DNA from: Platanthera guangdongensis
Taxonomy: Eukaryota > Streptophyta > Magnoliopsida > Asparagales > Orchidaceae
DNA length: 64,000 nucleotides
Direction: 5' to 3'
NCBI GenBank assembly: GCA_039583875.1
Contig: CM077149.1
Span: 153,948,416-154,012,415 of the forward strand
Shown here: positions 1 through 9,535 of the stretch, piece after piece
Numbering within the stretch: the first letter of the stretch is position 1
How the letters are laid out: each line of letters opens with the position of its first letter
Position numbers and translations under genes: made by a program
The notes under the pieces: model-generated
The model's input: the letters and a program-made list of their open reading frames with translations, nothing else
The model's database searches: none
Told to the model about the DNA's origin: nothing

Positions 1-1423
1 TATCGCGGCAGCCTGCGACAAAGAACAGAGAATCAGCAAAAAGAATCCAAGTCCGACAACGTCAACGTCGCGCGCAGGAAGCGACTTACCTCATAATCTC
101 GCCAGCGGGCATACTCCATGTCGAGATCCATCGCCTTCTTGCTGACGATCTTCAAGGCCTTGGTCGTCTCCAGCAGTTTCCTCGTCGCGAAGTGGTTCAG
201 CTCGACGACTCGCGCGAGCGAGCAAGATGTCTGTTGGGCGATTTCCTCCTCGCTGAGGTCCAGCATCGACTCGGCGTCGCCCCGCCCATACAGCGCATGG
301 AGGACGGCGAAGGCCTCCCCCTTGTCCTCCCAGTCCGCCGACCAGGAGGGGAGGTTGGTGCTCAGCATCACCAGGTGTTCCTCCGCCGACCATGTCACCA
401 GCGGGCGACCATAGGCGTCAACCGCCCCTCGCCCCAAATTGAAGTTGGGGTGGAAGTGGGGAAGTCGAGCATCTAGCGGCGGCGATTCTTGGTCGTCAGG
501 TTGCGGCGACGACACCTTCGCCTTTTTGGTCGCAGGGCCCGGCGACCTGGCCTTCCTCTTGCCCTTGGCAAGCCTTTTCTTCTCGCTGACATCAGCCGGC
601 GGGTTGGTCTCATGCAGTGAGGTGGCGACTTCCTTCGCCGGAGGGAGCGGCTTCTCTGGCAGCTCGCACGGCACTACATAATGATGCGTAAAAATCAGGA
701 TCAAGCCACAAAGAGCGAGGCGAATATGCGAGAGGTGATCATCGCTAAGAACTTACCCTCCTTGGAATGAATCTCCAGCAAGGAGTTGACGTTTAGTCGC
801 CAGGATATCACGTCGAACCGGCGACCACGGAACGATTCCACCAGCTGCTCGCGGACGCCCTCCAATATCGGCGGGAGGAAGGCGACATCGGCAGGTTGGT
901 GCGGACTTCCCAGGACGTCATCGAAGTCGCCTTCGACGACGACTAGTAGCTCGCTCCAGCGGTGGACTTTATTCGTCGTTCCCACCAAGGTACAGACGTG
1001 GCTGCTGAAGTACACCACGCCCTCGGCAGTTGCAACAAAGGCGAAGATCTTGCGGAAGACGGAAAGGTCGAAGGCGACCCTCTCCTCGCGCAAGTAGCAG
1101 AGGAACCCCATGATGATCGCCACACCATTAGGGTTAATCTGCGCGGGGACTATGCCGAATTACCGCAGGATCTCGCAATACTCCGGCCATAGTGGAAGTC
1201 GCGAGCCGGCGTCGAAGTGGCGGAGTGGCAGGACCAGCGCGCCCTCAATGTAAGTATTTAGTTGCTCGCTGCGACTAGGGAGCCTGACCGAGTATCCCTC
1301 AGGCAAAAGTCTCTCCCTGAAATTCTCTAAGTCTCGTTCTGTTGTGATCGACTTCTTGAAAGCCGCATCAGCGAAGTTGGCGGCATGGGCTTGGCGGCGA
1401 GCATTGGCGTCGTCTCCAACCAT
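1..1423 (-). pseudogene. antisense spliced gene with putative gypsy-type transposon (PF04195-like) domain, runs off left edge
   Basis: Reading starts at ATG 1423. The first exon contains LPEGYSVRLPSRSEQ and FGIVPAQINPNGVAIIMG, the pattern of the plant domain Pfam calls putative gypsy type transposon; its molecular role is unknown. Exon 1 ends at 757 before a GTAAGT donor (756-751). Exon 2 starts at 673 after TATGTAG and joins in phase (K-E-V-P-C-E). It has a basic stretch (KGKRKARSPGPATKKAK), then a segment around DARLPHFHPNFNLGRG, and ends at 90 before another GTAAGT donor. Later exons are off the window. An in-frame TAA at 1160-1162 lies inside the conserved domain (ILR-stop-FGIVPAQ), so this copy is probably dead unless that base is a sequencing error. 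A TATA box lies 155 bp upstream. Confidence 0.6.
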
Positions 1424-1577
1424 TTTTGCGAGTATGGTGAGCTGGAGAAGATTGGCAAGATGAAGTAGAGCGAAGGACGAGGAAGAAAGAAAGGTCGAAG
1501 CACGCGAGCTGGGAAAGATAATCGCGAGCTCGGGGTTGGAAAGCGCAACAGCGTACTTATATCCTACCTACCCCCTC

Positions 1578-1585
1578 TATTTATA
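1578..1585 (-). promoter_or_regulatory. TATA box of the antisense gene starting at 1423
   Basis: The minus strand reads CTATAAATAG here, 155 bp before the chosen ATG. Position and sequence fit a plant core promoter, which supports this gene being transcribed from its own promoter antisense to the retrotransposon. No transcript evidence is available. Confidence 0.5.
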
Positions 1586-1874
1586 GGCGCCGGCAAGGGG
1601 GGGGGGTATCTTCATTACGGCGAGTATCGAACCAAGTCGCGCTCTAAGCGAGCAAGTGGATCTTGTCGCATAGATCGCACGGTGCAGAGGAAGCATATCG
1701 CGACAATAATCAAAAACTGCATAGTAAAGTCGGCACACCGCAGAAGATATAGGAAAACATCAGAAAGAGTCGCAGGAAAAACGAATAAAATGCGAGATCC
1801 AAGCTCACCTATTACAAATAATAATTATTCAATACAAATCGCACATGGCGAGTTTCAAATAAACAGGAAAACGT

Positions 1875-3620
1875 CTAAGTCCTTGGAGGTCTCTCTGGTG
1901 GATGAGGATGTCGCCCAGCCCAGCCCATCTCGCGCGCTCGCCTATAGTGCTCCGTCGCCAGCGACATGGCATCGTCGTCAAGCCGCAGTTGCTCCTCCAT
2001 CATCGTCAACCGACCAACGGAGCTCATACTCGCGCGGATGTCAGCCAACTCGTCGAGGACCAGCTGGAGGCGATGATTGTTGATCGCCAGCTGGCGATCA
2101 TTCTCCTTCACCATGTGGAAGCGGGCTTCATAGCTCTCCAGAGTACTCCGGAGCTCTTCAATCTTCGTCATCCGCACTTCCAGGGATGATATTCGTCGAT
2201 GAGGTTCGCAGATCGCCAGCTGGTCGAACTTGCTCTCCAGCTCCATGTAGGCACGAGCAGCGGCGTGGCGATATTCGATGCCCGACAACCCAATGACGTC
2301 GATGAAGGCTGCCCCTGGAGTCGCCGGCCGATCTGTCAGAAAAAGAAAGTCGTCGGATTAGGAATATGACACTTAGCCGCCATATGCAACATCAGTAGCG
2401 GCACGTACCGCGGCGAGGAGACCTAGATCGGCGAGGAGAGGATCCGCGAGTTGGCTCATCTCGCCGGCTCGAAGATGGCCCACCAGCGTGCTCGGCCGCC
2501 TTGCCTTGCCCGCATCCCCCTTGTCCAGAATCTGCAACTCTCGGCGGGAAGTAGCTCGGTTGCGGCTTGACCGGCTTTCCAACTACAGTCTGCGAGGAAG
2601 GAGGCAGGGGCAGCGACGAACTCGCCGGTTGCTGTGGGTTCTTCAGCGGAGGAGGCGGAGGAAGTCGCGTCGTGGCAACTTGGGAAGGCGCGACAAGAGG
2701 CGACGGCAGCGGCAAAGATGCAGTTACCGACGGGATGGTTGCGACATTCGGAAGAGGCGGCGGCGGGGGCAGCGCAGAACTCGCCGCGGGCAGCGTAGAA
2801 CTCGCCGCGGGCAGCGTAGAACTCGCCGCGGGCAGCGCAGAACTCACTGTGGGCAGCGCAGAACTCTTCGCGGGCAGCGCAAAATCTAGCGCGAAGACTG
2901 GCGGGGTCTTACTCGCGGGAAGATCCTTGCTCACCGGCGCAACCTTCTTTGGCAGAGGATCCTTCGGCAACGGATCCGTGGTCGCCGGGGTCACCTTCCT
3001 TGGCGGAGGATTCTTCAGCGATGGTTCCTTGCTCGCCGCAGGAACCGAGGCCTCAGGTGTCCTCTTGGCGCCGACATGCACCGATCCGCTTTACTGGTCT
3101 CTCCGTGAGCAGTGCGCGGTCTTCAGAACAGCGTCAGCACCCCTCTGGAATCTCGAGTATCAAAGCAAAGTCAGCGAGAAGTGGCAACGACCATCAATGT
3201 AGGAAAGAATCGGCAATGGCAACCTGGCAGGTTGACGACTTCAACCTGCTGCGGCACCGAAGTGGAGGCGATTCCCGGGGCCAGAGTGGAGGCGAGTTCC
3301 GGAATGTTGAGCGAGCCGAGGAGGCTTTCGTCAAGGAAGACGACATTGGGGATGTCGTCAAGCCCCAGGTCGCTAAGCAGTTGCTGTGTGCTAACAGAGC
3401 GTGCGGGATTGCTAGTGGAAGTCGCGACTTGCTCAGGAGGTGGCGGCGAGTCAACCACGTCAGAGGCGGGCTTCTTCTTGGGTTTCTTGGTCTTCTTCTT
3501 CTTTAGGGGGGGTAAGTCGGCGACGGCGTCTTCCTCGCGCGGCCTTTTTGGCTTAGGAATGTCGAGAGCATCAGTTAGCGCGGCGAGGCTGTCATGAAGA
3601 AATTTCTCGGCGCCCGACAT
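1875..3620 (-). CDS. antisense spliced gene: basic N-terminus, proline-rich repeat region, C-terminal coiled coil
   Basis: Starts at ATG 3620 (MSGAEKFLHDSL). Exon 1 has a lysine-rich nuclear-signal-like stretch at about residues 40-50 (KKKKTKKPKKK) followed by proline-rich sequence; its 3' junction near 3200-3250 is not settled. Exon 2 opens near 3090, contains an 8-residue repeat of the SALPAAS kind (24 bp DNA period, 2767-2890), polyproline runs and an Arg/Ser-rich end, and stops at 2409 before GTACGT. Exon 3 starts at 2332 after TTTTTCTGACAG and joins in phase (R-R-D-R-P-A). It encodes a heptad-like coiled coil (ARAYMELESKFDQLA onward) to the stop at 1875. Together with the next gene it resembles the split halves of one plant PF04195-type protein. 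Function unknown; introns are inferred from sequence only. Confidence 0.55.
2767..2890. repeat. 24 bp coding minisatellite, about 5 copies
   Basis: The unit GGCAGCGCAGAACTCGCCGC recurs with a 24 bp period and small substitutions. The period is a multiple of three, so the proline/alanine-rich reading frame of the antisense gene stays open across the array. Confidence 0.7.
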
Positions 3621-3671
3621 TATGCGCGAGTTCTGAAAATCCGGCTAAAGAACCAGGCCCCCCCCCCTCCC

Positions 3672-3679
3672 ATTTATAG
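3672..3679 (-). promoter_or_regulatory. TATA box of the antisense gene starting at 3620
   Basis: The minus strand reads CTATAAATG, 52 bp before the ATG, between the gene and the 3' LTR. The distance is short, giving a 5' leader of about 20-25 nt. Inferred from sequence only. Confidence 0.45.
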
Positions 3680-3776
3680 AGATCGGCAGGCAGTTATCAA
3701 AGGCGAGCAACCCAGATACTCGGCACAGCAGCTCGTCAAATAAGTGTTGGATGTTTCTTTCCGAATTTCTACGTCG

Positions 3777-3795
3777 CTCAAAAAGAGCGGGGATT
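3777..3795 (+). promoter_or_regulatory. polypurine tract (plus-strand primer) of the Tat element
   Basis: The sequence CAAAAAGAGCGGGGAT lies immediately before the LTR start TGTACAACCC at 3797. A closely similar tract, AAAAAGTGCGGGGAT, precedes the LTR of the gag-only element on the minus strand near 51434-51450, linking the two elements to one lineage. Confidence 0.7.
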
Positions 3796-3796
3796 G

Positions 3797-4423
3797 TGTA
3801 CAACCCGTATTCGTCTAGGATGGGTCCTACCACAGTCGGGTCAGCAGAAGTCAAGGTCAACGAGTCAAGACAGGAGTCAAAGGCAGCATACAAGATCGCG
3901 GAAGCCCTGGGCGAGTATAGGCGAGCTCCCCTCGCATACTCGCCAGGTAGGCGACTAGGCGAAATACTCGCCCAGCTCGTGCGAGTTCCTCTGGAAGTCG
4001 CCTAGTCGTCAGGGGGGGTGGGGTATAAATATGACCCCCCCCCCCTCCTTGGATTTGTCTATAAATAGGACCCTAGGGGTACGAGGTGAGGCACCTGGAA
4101 ATCCTCGGCAGGATACTCGCGCGCTTCATTTTCGAGATACTAGCTGAGTCTTTGGATTACTTTTCCTTAGAGAGTAACTCGCGACCTTGCGACTTTGTCA
4201 GCTAGCTTCCCTCGTACCCAGTTCGGTCATATTTGGTTGAGAAGGGGTTGCTCCTTTCGATCATCCAGGTACGTGGTGGGACCTTCCTGCCGCAACATCT
4301 GGGGTCCTGTTTGACCCGATTCTTCATCCTAGTCACCCTAGCCGTCTGATCTAGCTTCGAAGCCGGTAACCTTAGGCGGCATTGGTCCGAATTTTGAGGT
4401 TAGAATTTTTTCTGGCTTCAACA
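3797..4423 (+). repeat. 3' LTR of the Tat-type element (627 bp)
   Basis: Begins TGTACAACCC and ends CTTCAACA. TATA-like boxes (TATAAATA) lie at 4024-4031 and 4060-4067, separating a U3 rich in GCGAGT/CTCGCC words from the R-U5 part. The first 15 or so bases match the start of the solo LTR at 59373 (TGTACAACCCCGTATTCG), and the last bases (GGCTTCAACA) match the ends of the LTRs at 18592 and 60905, so these families share terminal sequences. Confidence 0.75.
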
Positions 4424-4880
4424 CTGATGTTACATGGGTCAGTGATCCCGCTGATCATTATTCTGTCAATAGTTTTTGTCTCTTCTTGGGCTCCACTTGT
4501 TGCCTGGAAATCCAAGAAGCAGATCAATGTTTCTCGTTCTAGCATATAGGTTGAACTCCATGCCATGGCCACTACTATTGAGGATATTATTTGACTTCGT
4601 TGGTTGTTTGATGCTCTTGGTGATGCTCTCTCTGGTTCTACCACTCTCTATTGTGATAACACTGGGGCTATCCATATTACCCTGAATCAAACCAAACACT
4701 CACTCTCCAAGCACATTGATGTTGACGCCTTCTTCCTCGTGATCAACACTTAGGGCACACTTGTTCCTCATTATGTCACCACCGAGCACCAGCTTGCTAA
4801 ATTGCACACGAAAATTCGGACTCGCGCTCAACAGGAGTTTTTGCGCACCAAACTCTCGTTGTATGATTCCCCACGAGTTT
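4424..4880 (+). pseudogene. Ty1/copia RNase H fragment, degenerate
   Basis: Translating from 4427 gives a recognisable copia RNase H with DVTWVSDPAD, FLGSTLVAWKSKKQ, VSRSS and a late catalytic-type segment LYCDNTGAIHITLNQTKHS, followed by the usual HID and tail. At least two in-frame stops break it. It ends at 4880 and is followed by the purine run GAGTGGGGG (4881-4889) and TGTTAAAGTG, which is the expected tract plus start of its 3' LTR. The upstream part of the element was displaced by the Tat insertion ending at 4423. Confidence 0.8.
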
Positions 4881-4889
4881 GAGTGGGGG

Positions 4890-5230
4890 TGTTAAAGTGT
4901 CTCTAATATATATAATGAATGAAGGGCTCCGTCGCGCGTGTGAACGAACTGATCGCGTGTTCTCTCCCAAAAGGTAACAGGTCTTAAGGTTTAAGACGTA
5001 GAGGTAGGGGAGTGAAAACCATTGATGGCCTTAATGGAGAAATCTACATCAACCAATCGACTGATATTCATGACATTAAAAATAAAATGGAATGGTAGGC
5101 ATAAAGGAGGAAGCAAATGTGTCGATGAAACCGACTTGATATTTCATTAAATGATTTTGGTGGGAGCTAATTATTGAAGTGTTTGGGTGGTGCTGAGTAT
5201 CCTTTTTATCCAAACCTAACATAGATGAAA
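4890..5230 (+). repeat. probable start of copia 3' LTR, then unassigned DNA
   Basis: TGTTAAAGTG directly after the purine tract marks an LTR start. I cannot find its end or TSD. The remainder of this stretch shows no gene-like frame. Confidence 0.4.
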
Positions 5231-5234
5231 TTTG

Positions 5235-5340
5235 TGTGATGTCATTGATGGACTTGAAGTTTGCAATATGCTGCTAGGTTGTCCCTACAAATTCAATGTG
5301 ATGCAAGGTACAATTGTTGGCTTAGCCCATACCAAGTGAA
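5235..5340 (+). pseudogene. possible gypsy protease remnant
   Basis: A short frame reads CDVIDGLEVCNMLLGCPYKF, close in spacing to the conserved gypsy segment around D-A-C-H-x-L-L-G-R-P-W-Q that follows the retroviral-type protease. Only about 30 residues are recognisable before a stop, and no other domain of the element is next to it. Confidence 0.35.
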
Positions 5341-6767
5341 GACGGATGGAATGAGGTTCGCCCTCATGACCTCCAAGGAAAAACCAATTTCATGCCGCGT
5401 GGAATGGAGAGGACCATCATCTTTTTGGCGAAATCGCCAAACGAGGTTAGTAGGGAAATCTTGCACAGAGAGGAGTAGTAGCAGGTAACTGTGATCTAAG
5501 ATCCAATGGTAGAGGAGCTTATCAAATTTCTAGTCAGATTTGTTGGCTCCAACCTCCAAGTGATCAGCATTTCGAATCTGCGTCAGTATTATCATTAATC
5601 CAAGGGAAAAATTGCATATCTTACAGACCTTAAACAACCATTTACTTTCCATAAGTTATTGTAAGCCCTGATCTGTAGTCAAGACTTCAACAACAGCATT
5701 CTCCCATTACTGATTAATTAGCTATAAGATAAAATATACTGTTTAATGTTAAGTTGCAAAATCAAACAAATCTGCAGTTAAATTGAAAAATCAAATACGC
5801 TCGCAGGTAAACTTTACATCTCTCGAAATGGAAACAAGACAGAAAGAAATTAGTCGTTAAGATTCTAAACCTAGTAGCTAGGATGGAAGAATTTGGTGGT
5901 TAAAACAGGAAGATGTCGGATTGCAATATAGCTGAAAAACAGGGGAAAAAAGAAGCGAGACAACATGAATATGCAGCTGCTCTACCTCAGAGCGTAAGGG
6001 TCCTTTCCTGAAGTACGATTCGAGCAAGAACCACGCGGATCTGAGGTCAAAATGGACGAAGAAAAGCAAGACTCGAAGCCGTGTAATGGCGTGAAATGAT
6101 ATTTTCCCACCCCGTTTCCTTCTTGAAAGAAAGGGCAGAGAAACAGTGGAAGTGGTGGAGGAGTCGGGGGAGCGAGACTCGATGTAGGCGTACTCTGGAG
6201 TGGTATGCTACCTGGCCACCGCTTTTGATATGACCTAAGCGTCTCGTCCTCATCTCGTCCTATTCATCCTCTGAATTTCGCTCTCCTCCCTGTATGATGT
6301 GACCCACTTCGAGATTCACAGCTAGCGGATGACCCGGAGGAAACAGTAAAACTGAATAAAGGCCAGAAGAGGGACGGTAAAAGGTAAAAGAATCAATTCT
6401 TACCACAAAATTCACGGTCAGAGGAACGAAATTCGCCATTTGGAGACACCGAAACGAAGGATGCTCGGAGTTCTCCCCGCGATAGATGGACAGCAAATAG
6501 CAGCAGGAGAGCGTGGGGGAACTGGTCCGACCCGCGCGTTCAGGTATCCAGAGAGAGAGAGAGAGAGGAGATCATCCAGAATTGGAAAGAATCGAGAACT
6601 CTGTGGCATCAATCGTCTCCACATTTAGAAAATTCTTCAAAGGGCCAACAGTATGAATATCCAATCAGGAGTTTCGGACCGACGCCGATATTTCCATTAA
6701 AAATCGGATGTCTCTCCAACAATTAGAAGAAATAAAAACCGTATTCATATATATATTCGCCGCTCAC
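5341..6767. other. no gene found; may be intron or flank of the ORP exon
   Basis: Moderately AT-rich DNA without recognisable coding sequence. If the ORP gene is intact, its first intron would start at 6767 and run left through here. I looked for the second ORP exon (the rest of the PH domain) on the minus strand and did not see it. A short (GA)n run lies at about 6550-6571. Confidence 0.5.
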
Positions 6768-7145
6768 CTTCAGATAAACGACGCCGACGGGCTTCTTCGG
6801 CCTCCTCCTTCCAGGGCCATCCTCGGCCGGCCACGATAGACGTCCGGAGGCGGCGCCGATTAGCCGAACGTGGTTTCCTACGAAGAATCGATCGTCTCCA
6901 CGCCGGATCTTGTAGTAGGCGATGGTGCCGTTCCGAAGTGTGAACCAGCGGGATCGCCAACCCTTGCCGAAGTTGGTCCACTTGTGGAGCACACCGGCAA
7001 CACCAACATCCGATTCCCCTCTCCCGCCTGCATTGCCCTCCGGCACACCCCTATCCGCCGCGGATTCCGATTCCCGCTCGATGGGGTCCGGTGATCGGTC
7101 TCCAATCCCAGGACAGTCGATCGAGATGCAGCACAGGGGATGCAT
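6768..7145 (-). CDS. first exon of an oxysterol-binding-protein-related protein (ORP), N-terminal half of PH domain
   Basis: The exon reads MHPLCCISIDCPG and, from about residue 48, VAGVLHKWTNFGKGWRSRWF, LRNGTIAYYKI, NHVRLIG and KPVGVVYLK. This is the start of the PH domain of plant ORP proteins, which transfer sterols or phospholipids at membranes; the PH part binds phosphoinositides. Exon 1 ends cleanly with CTGAAG|GTGAGC at 6768/6767, a normal donor, giving 126 codons. An in-frame upstream ATG at 7160 adds five residues; MHPLCC fits the family start better. The remaining exons, including the lipid-binding ORD, are not visible in the 6.7 kb to the left, so this is either a gene with a very long, transposon-filled first intron or an orphan exon. 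Confidence 0.8.
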
Positions 7146-7440
7146 CTCCTTCCGCAGCATCGCGCCCCTCACGATTCCGATCCCGAAATCGGCATCAAAT
7201 AATAAAAGAATTGAGGAAGACAAGGGGTTGAAGTAGCTTGCAGAGACGGAAATGGAAGAGGGAGAGACTTGAGAGTAAAATAATGGGAATTGATGGGGGG
7301 AGACTCCACGGTGGGAAGGAAGGATTCTTCTCCTCCTGCGACTCTTTCGCTGGTTTCTCGCGGCCGGGTTCGGTTGCTGGTGGGGTCCGGATATTATCGT
7401 GGAGTCCCTGTGCGTGTCTAAGATTGTGGGATAATATATA
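7146..7440 (-). promoter_or_regulatory. 5' leader and proximal promoter region of the ORP exon
   Basis: Purine-rich and GC-rich DNA upstream of the ORP start. I find no clear TATA box, only that the sequence changes abruptly to AT-rich repeats at about 7440. Inferred from position. Confidence 0.3.
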
Positions 7441-7600
7441 TTAAATATAAATTAAATAAATATATATATATATACTATATATTAAAAGTAAAAAAATACT
7501 ATATATTAAAAGTAAAAAAATATTACCTTTCTACCTTCTTTTTATATTGAATAGGTATATTTTATTTTTAAAATTCATTTCAAAAATATTCAAAATATAA
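7440..7600. repeat. AT-rich stretch with (TA)n and a 2-copy 32 bp repeat
   Basis: A (TA)n run is followed by two copies of ACTATATATTAAAAGTAAAA in tandem (about 7474-7525). It directly abuts the dispersed repeat starting near 7610. Confidence 0.6.
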
Positions 7601-7609
7601 TTTCATATA

Positions 7610-7990
7610 TGTAAATGAGTGATGGGCACGGGGTTACGCCCATACAGCCAGTTGTGAGCCCGCAACAGTACCTCAATCGTGATCGTACACGGGGTGCCCT
7701 CGTGCCCCGTGCATAATTATCTGGGTCATGACATTGTACGAGCACGATTACGCTCTCACTGCTCGCAAACTCGTAAGTGTCATACTTCACTAGTCACTCA
7801 TTTTTGTGGTGTGAACAGAATGTATGAGCGACGGAAAGAACACATTTTATTGTAGGTAGAGAACTTTGTTTATAAGAGAGCACATTTATTAAAAATAAAA
7901 GAAAACACATGAATTCTAAAAACTAGAATTGTTTTAATAATTAATGGTAAAATTTGAAAGTGAATGTCTAATATAATGATGTTTTTTTTT
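7610..7990 (+). repeat. dispersed repeat, copy 1 (GAGTGATGGGCACGGGG family)
   Basis: Contains ATGAGTGATGGGCACGGGG, GCAACAGTACCTCAA, CATGACATTGT and CTCGCAAACTCGTAA in order. The same words in the same order occur at 31440-31830 (CGAGTGACGTGCAC, CAACAGTACTTCAA, CATGACATTGT, CTCGCAAACTCGTAA), and the first part also at 32285-32340. All copies sit next to (TA)n. It has no coding potential. It may be a non-autonomous Helitron-like or MITE-like family; the class is not determined. Confidence 0.6.
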
Positions 7991-8176
7991 CATTTTTAAT
8001 ATAGTATAGACGAGGATATCTTCTTAAGTTATTCTTTTCACCAATTGGCCAGTCATACAAAAAAAAATTACATTTCATGCATTTCTTAGAGTCCAGTAAC
8101 AGGAACAGGGCTTCACCCCTCCGGTCAACCACGGCAATACCCTGACCGTGATAAGCATGGGATTCCGCCTCTATCA

Positions 8177-8614
8177 ATTAATTAAGGAGGTTGTTATTAA
8201 CACTACACTTTTGGATATTCGCACTATATTTACTCATAATTTTCCGCGTATTTTGAAAATACTTCTTGTACATGCATTTTTAGAAAACAGTGTTCACCAC
8301 GAAAGTTGTAGATATCGACGAGATCTACAACTTTCGTGTTGAACACTTTTCCTAAAAATGCATGTATAATGCGTATTTCTAAAAAACGCAAAATCTGAGC
8401 GTATTTCCCAATGTACGTCTTGTACATGCATTTTTAGGAAGAGTGTTCAACACGAAAAGTTGTAGATCTAGTCTAGATCTACAACTTTTGTGTTGAACAC
8501 TCTTCCTAAAAATGCATGTACAAGGAGTATTTTCAAAAAGACGCAGAAATTTAGTAGTAAACGTAGTGCGAATATCCAAAAGTGTAGTGCTAATAACAAT
8601 CGTCTTAATTAATG
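8177..8614. repeat. 0.44 kb fold-back element with two nested hairpins
   Basis: The outer arms are inverted repeats: left ATTAATTAAGGAGGTTGTTA, then CACTACACTTTTGGATATTC; the right end reads GAATATCCAAAAGTGTAGTG and closes with CTTAATTAAT. Inside are two further hairpins (about 8260-8365 and 8430-8525), each with arms containing TACATGCATTTTTAG, GTGTTCAACACGAAAGTT and GTTGTAGATCT meeting head to head. No ORF. A hairpin of the same kind occurs in the fold-back at 32425-32775. Confidence 0.85.
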
Positions 8615-8619
8615 CAGCT

Positions 8620-9496
8620 TAAAATAATCACACTATTAATTAATTAATAGTTATACAATATTTTTTTCCATTTTTTGTTAAAAATCATCTTGATGCATAT
8701 ATCACCGTACACGTCAAATCTATTTTAATTAAGTTGAAGAGTTTAATGTTAGGTCATCAAAAACTCTGCTAAGATGACAATATTTCTCGAAAATATCGCT
8801 AACATGTTAAATGACATTCTATCATAGTAGGTATGTGAGCTCTACTAAACATTTTTTTTAATTTATGAATTTCATCATTACTCTTAATTTGGAAATTAAG
8901 TGTAATTACTTGATTGAGTATTATATTTTTTTTAAAGGGCACTGATTTTAGCATCACAGTTTTGACTATTAGCACTTTTGGCTATTCGCAGACGTTATTT
9001 TTTAAAATTGGTTATCTGCAAGCACGAAAGTTATCCACATTCAAAATTTGAAAAAGGGGAGTAGTGCACCACTGCATGGAGGAGGAATGAGCGCTTGAAA
9101 TTCACGGAATAGAGGAGCACCGCCGTCAAAAGGAAGAGAGATCGCCGGATGTGAAAAAGATAGCCACCAGATAATGGAGGAGAACACGTCAGGATAAAGA
9201 ACGTCGCTCGGGAAATGGATGAGTAGCATGCACTTGCTGGATTTAGAGCCCTTCAGGCCTAACGGAAAGAGAGGAGGAAGGATCGTCGACGGAATCATGG
9301 TTTGGAGGGGCGGCGGAAGCACAAGAGGGACGAGTACGAATAAGAAATAATTTTTACTCTATGTTTGCTAATATGAATTATAAAATTCTAAAAAAAAACT
9401 CAAATTTTGAGTATGGATATTCAAAAGTGCAGTAATAATATCAGTGATGTTTTAAAAATATATATATATTGTAAAATATATAGGTTAACAGACGCA

Positions 9497-9500
<4 letters not shown>
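8620..9500. other. AT-rich intergenic DNA, nothing recognised
   Basis: No homology to known element parts, no splice-linked frames. A 93-codon frame at 9041-9322 (minus) has no recognisable domain and is probably chance. Confidence 0.5.

Positions 9501-9506
<6 letters not shown>

Positions 9507-9534
<28 letters not shown>
9507..9534. repeat. (CA)n microsatellite
   Basis: An uninterrupted CA dinucleotide run of about 14 units, preceded by a short (CG)n. Confidence 0.95.

Positions 9535-9535
<1 letters not shown>

Larger units (their letters stand above)
1..4423 (+). mobile_element. 3' portion of a Tat-type gypsy LTR retrotransposon (continues left of window)
   Basis: The right end is a 627 bp LTR (3797-4423) preceded directly by a polypurine tract, so this is the 3' end of a plus-strand element whose gag-pol would lie left of the window. 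The interior shown carries two genes on the opposite strand. Antisense extra ORFs between pol and the 3' LTR are known for some Tat-lineage plant elements such as Grande and Retand. The five bases after the LTR (ctgat, 4424-4428) are the expected TSD; its partner is outside the window. The insertion interrupts a copia RNase H domain that resumes at 4424. Assignment to Tat is inferred from the LTR ends, the tract and the antisense genes; no pol is visible here. Confidence 0.72.

Noticed and set aside
6260..6624. Second ORP exon on the minus strand
   Set aside because: The minus-strand frames here do not show the second half of the PH domain and lack a convincing acceptor joined to it.
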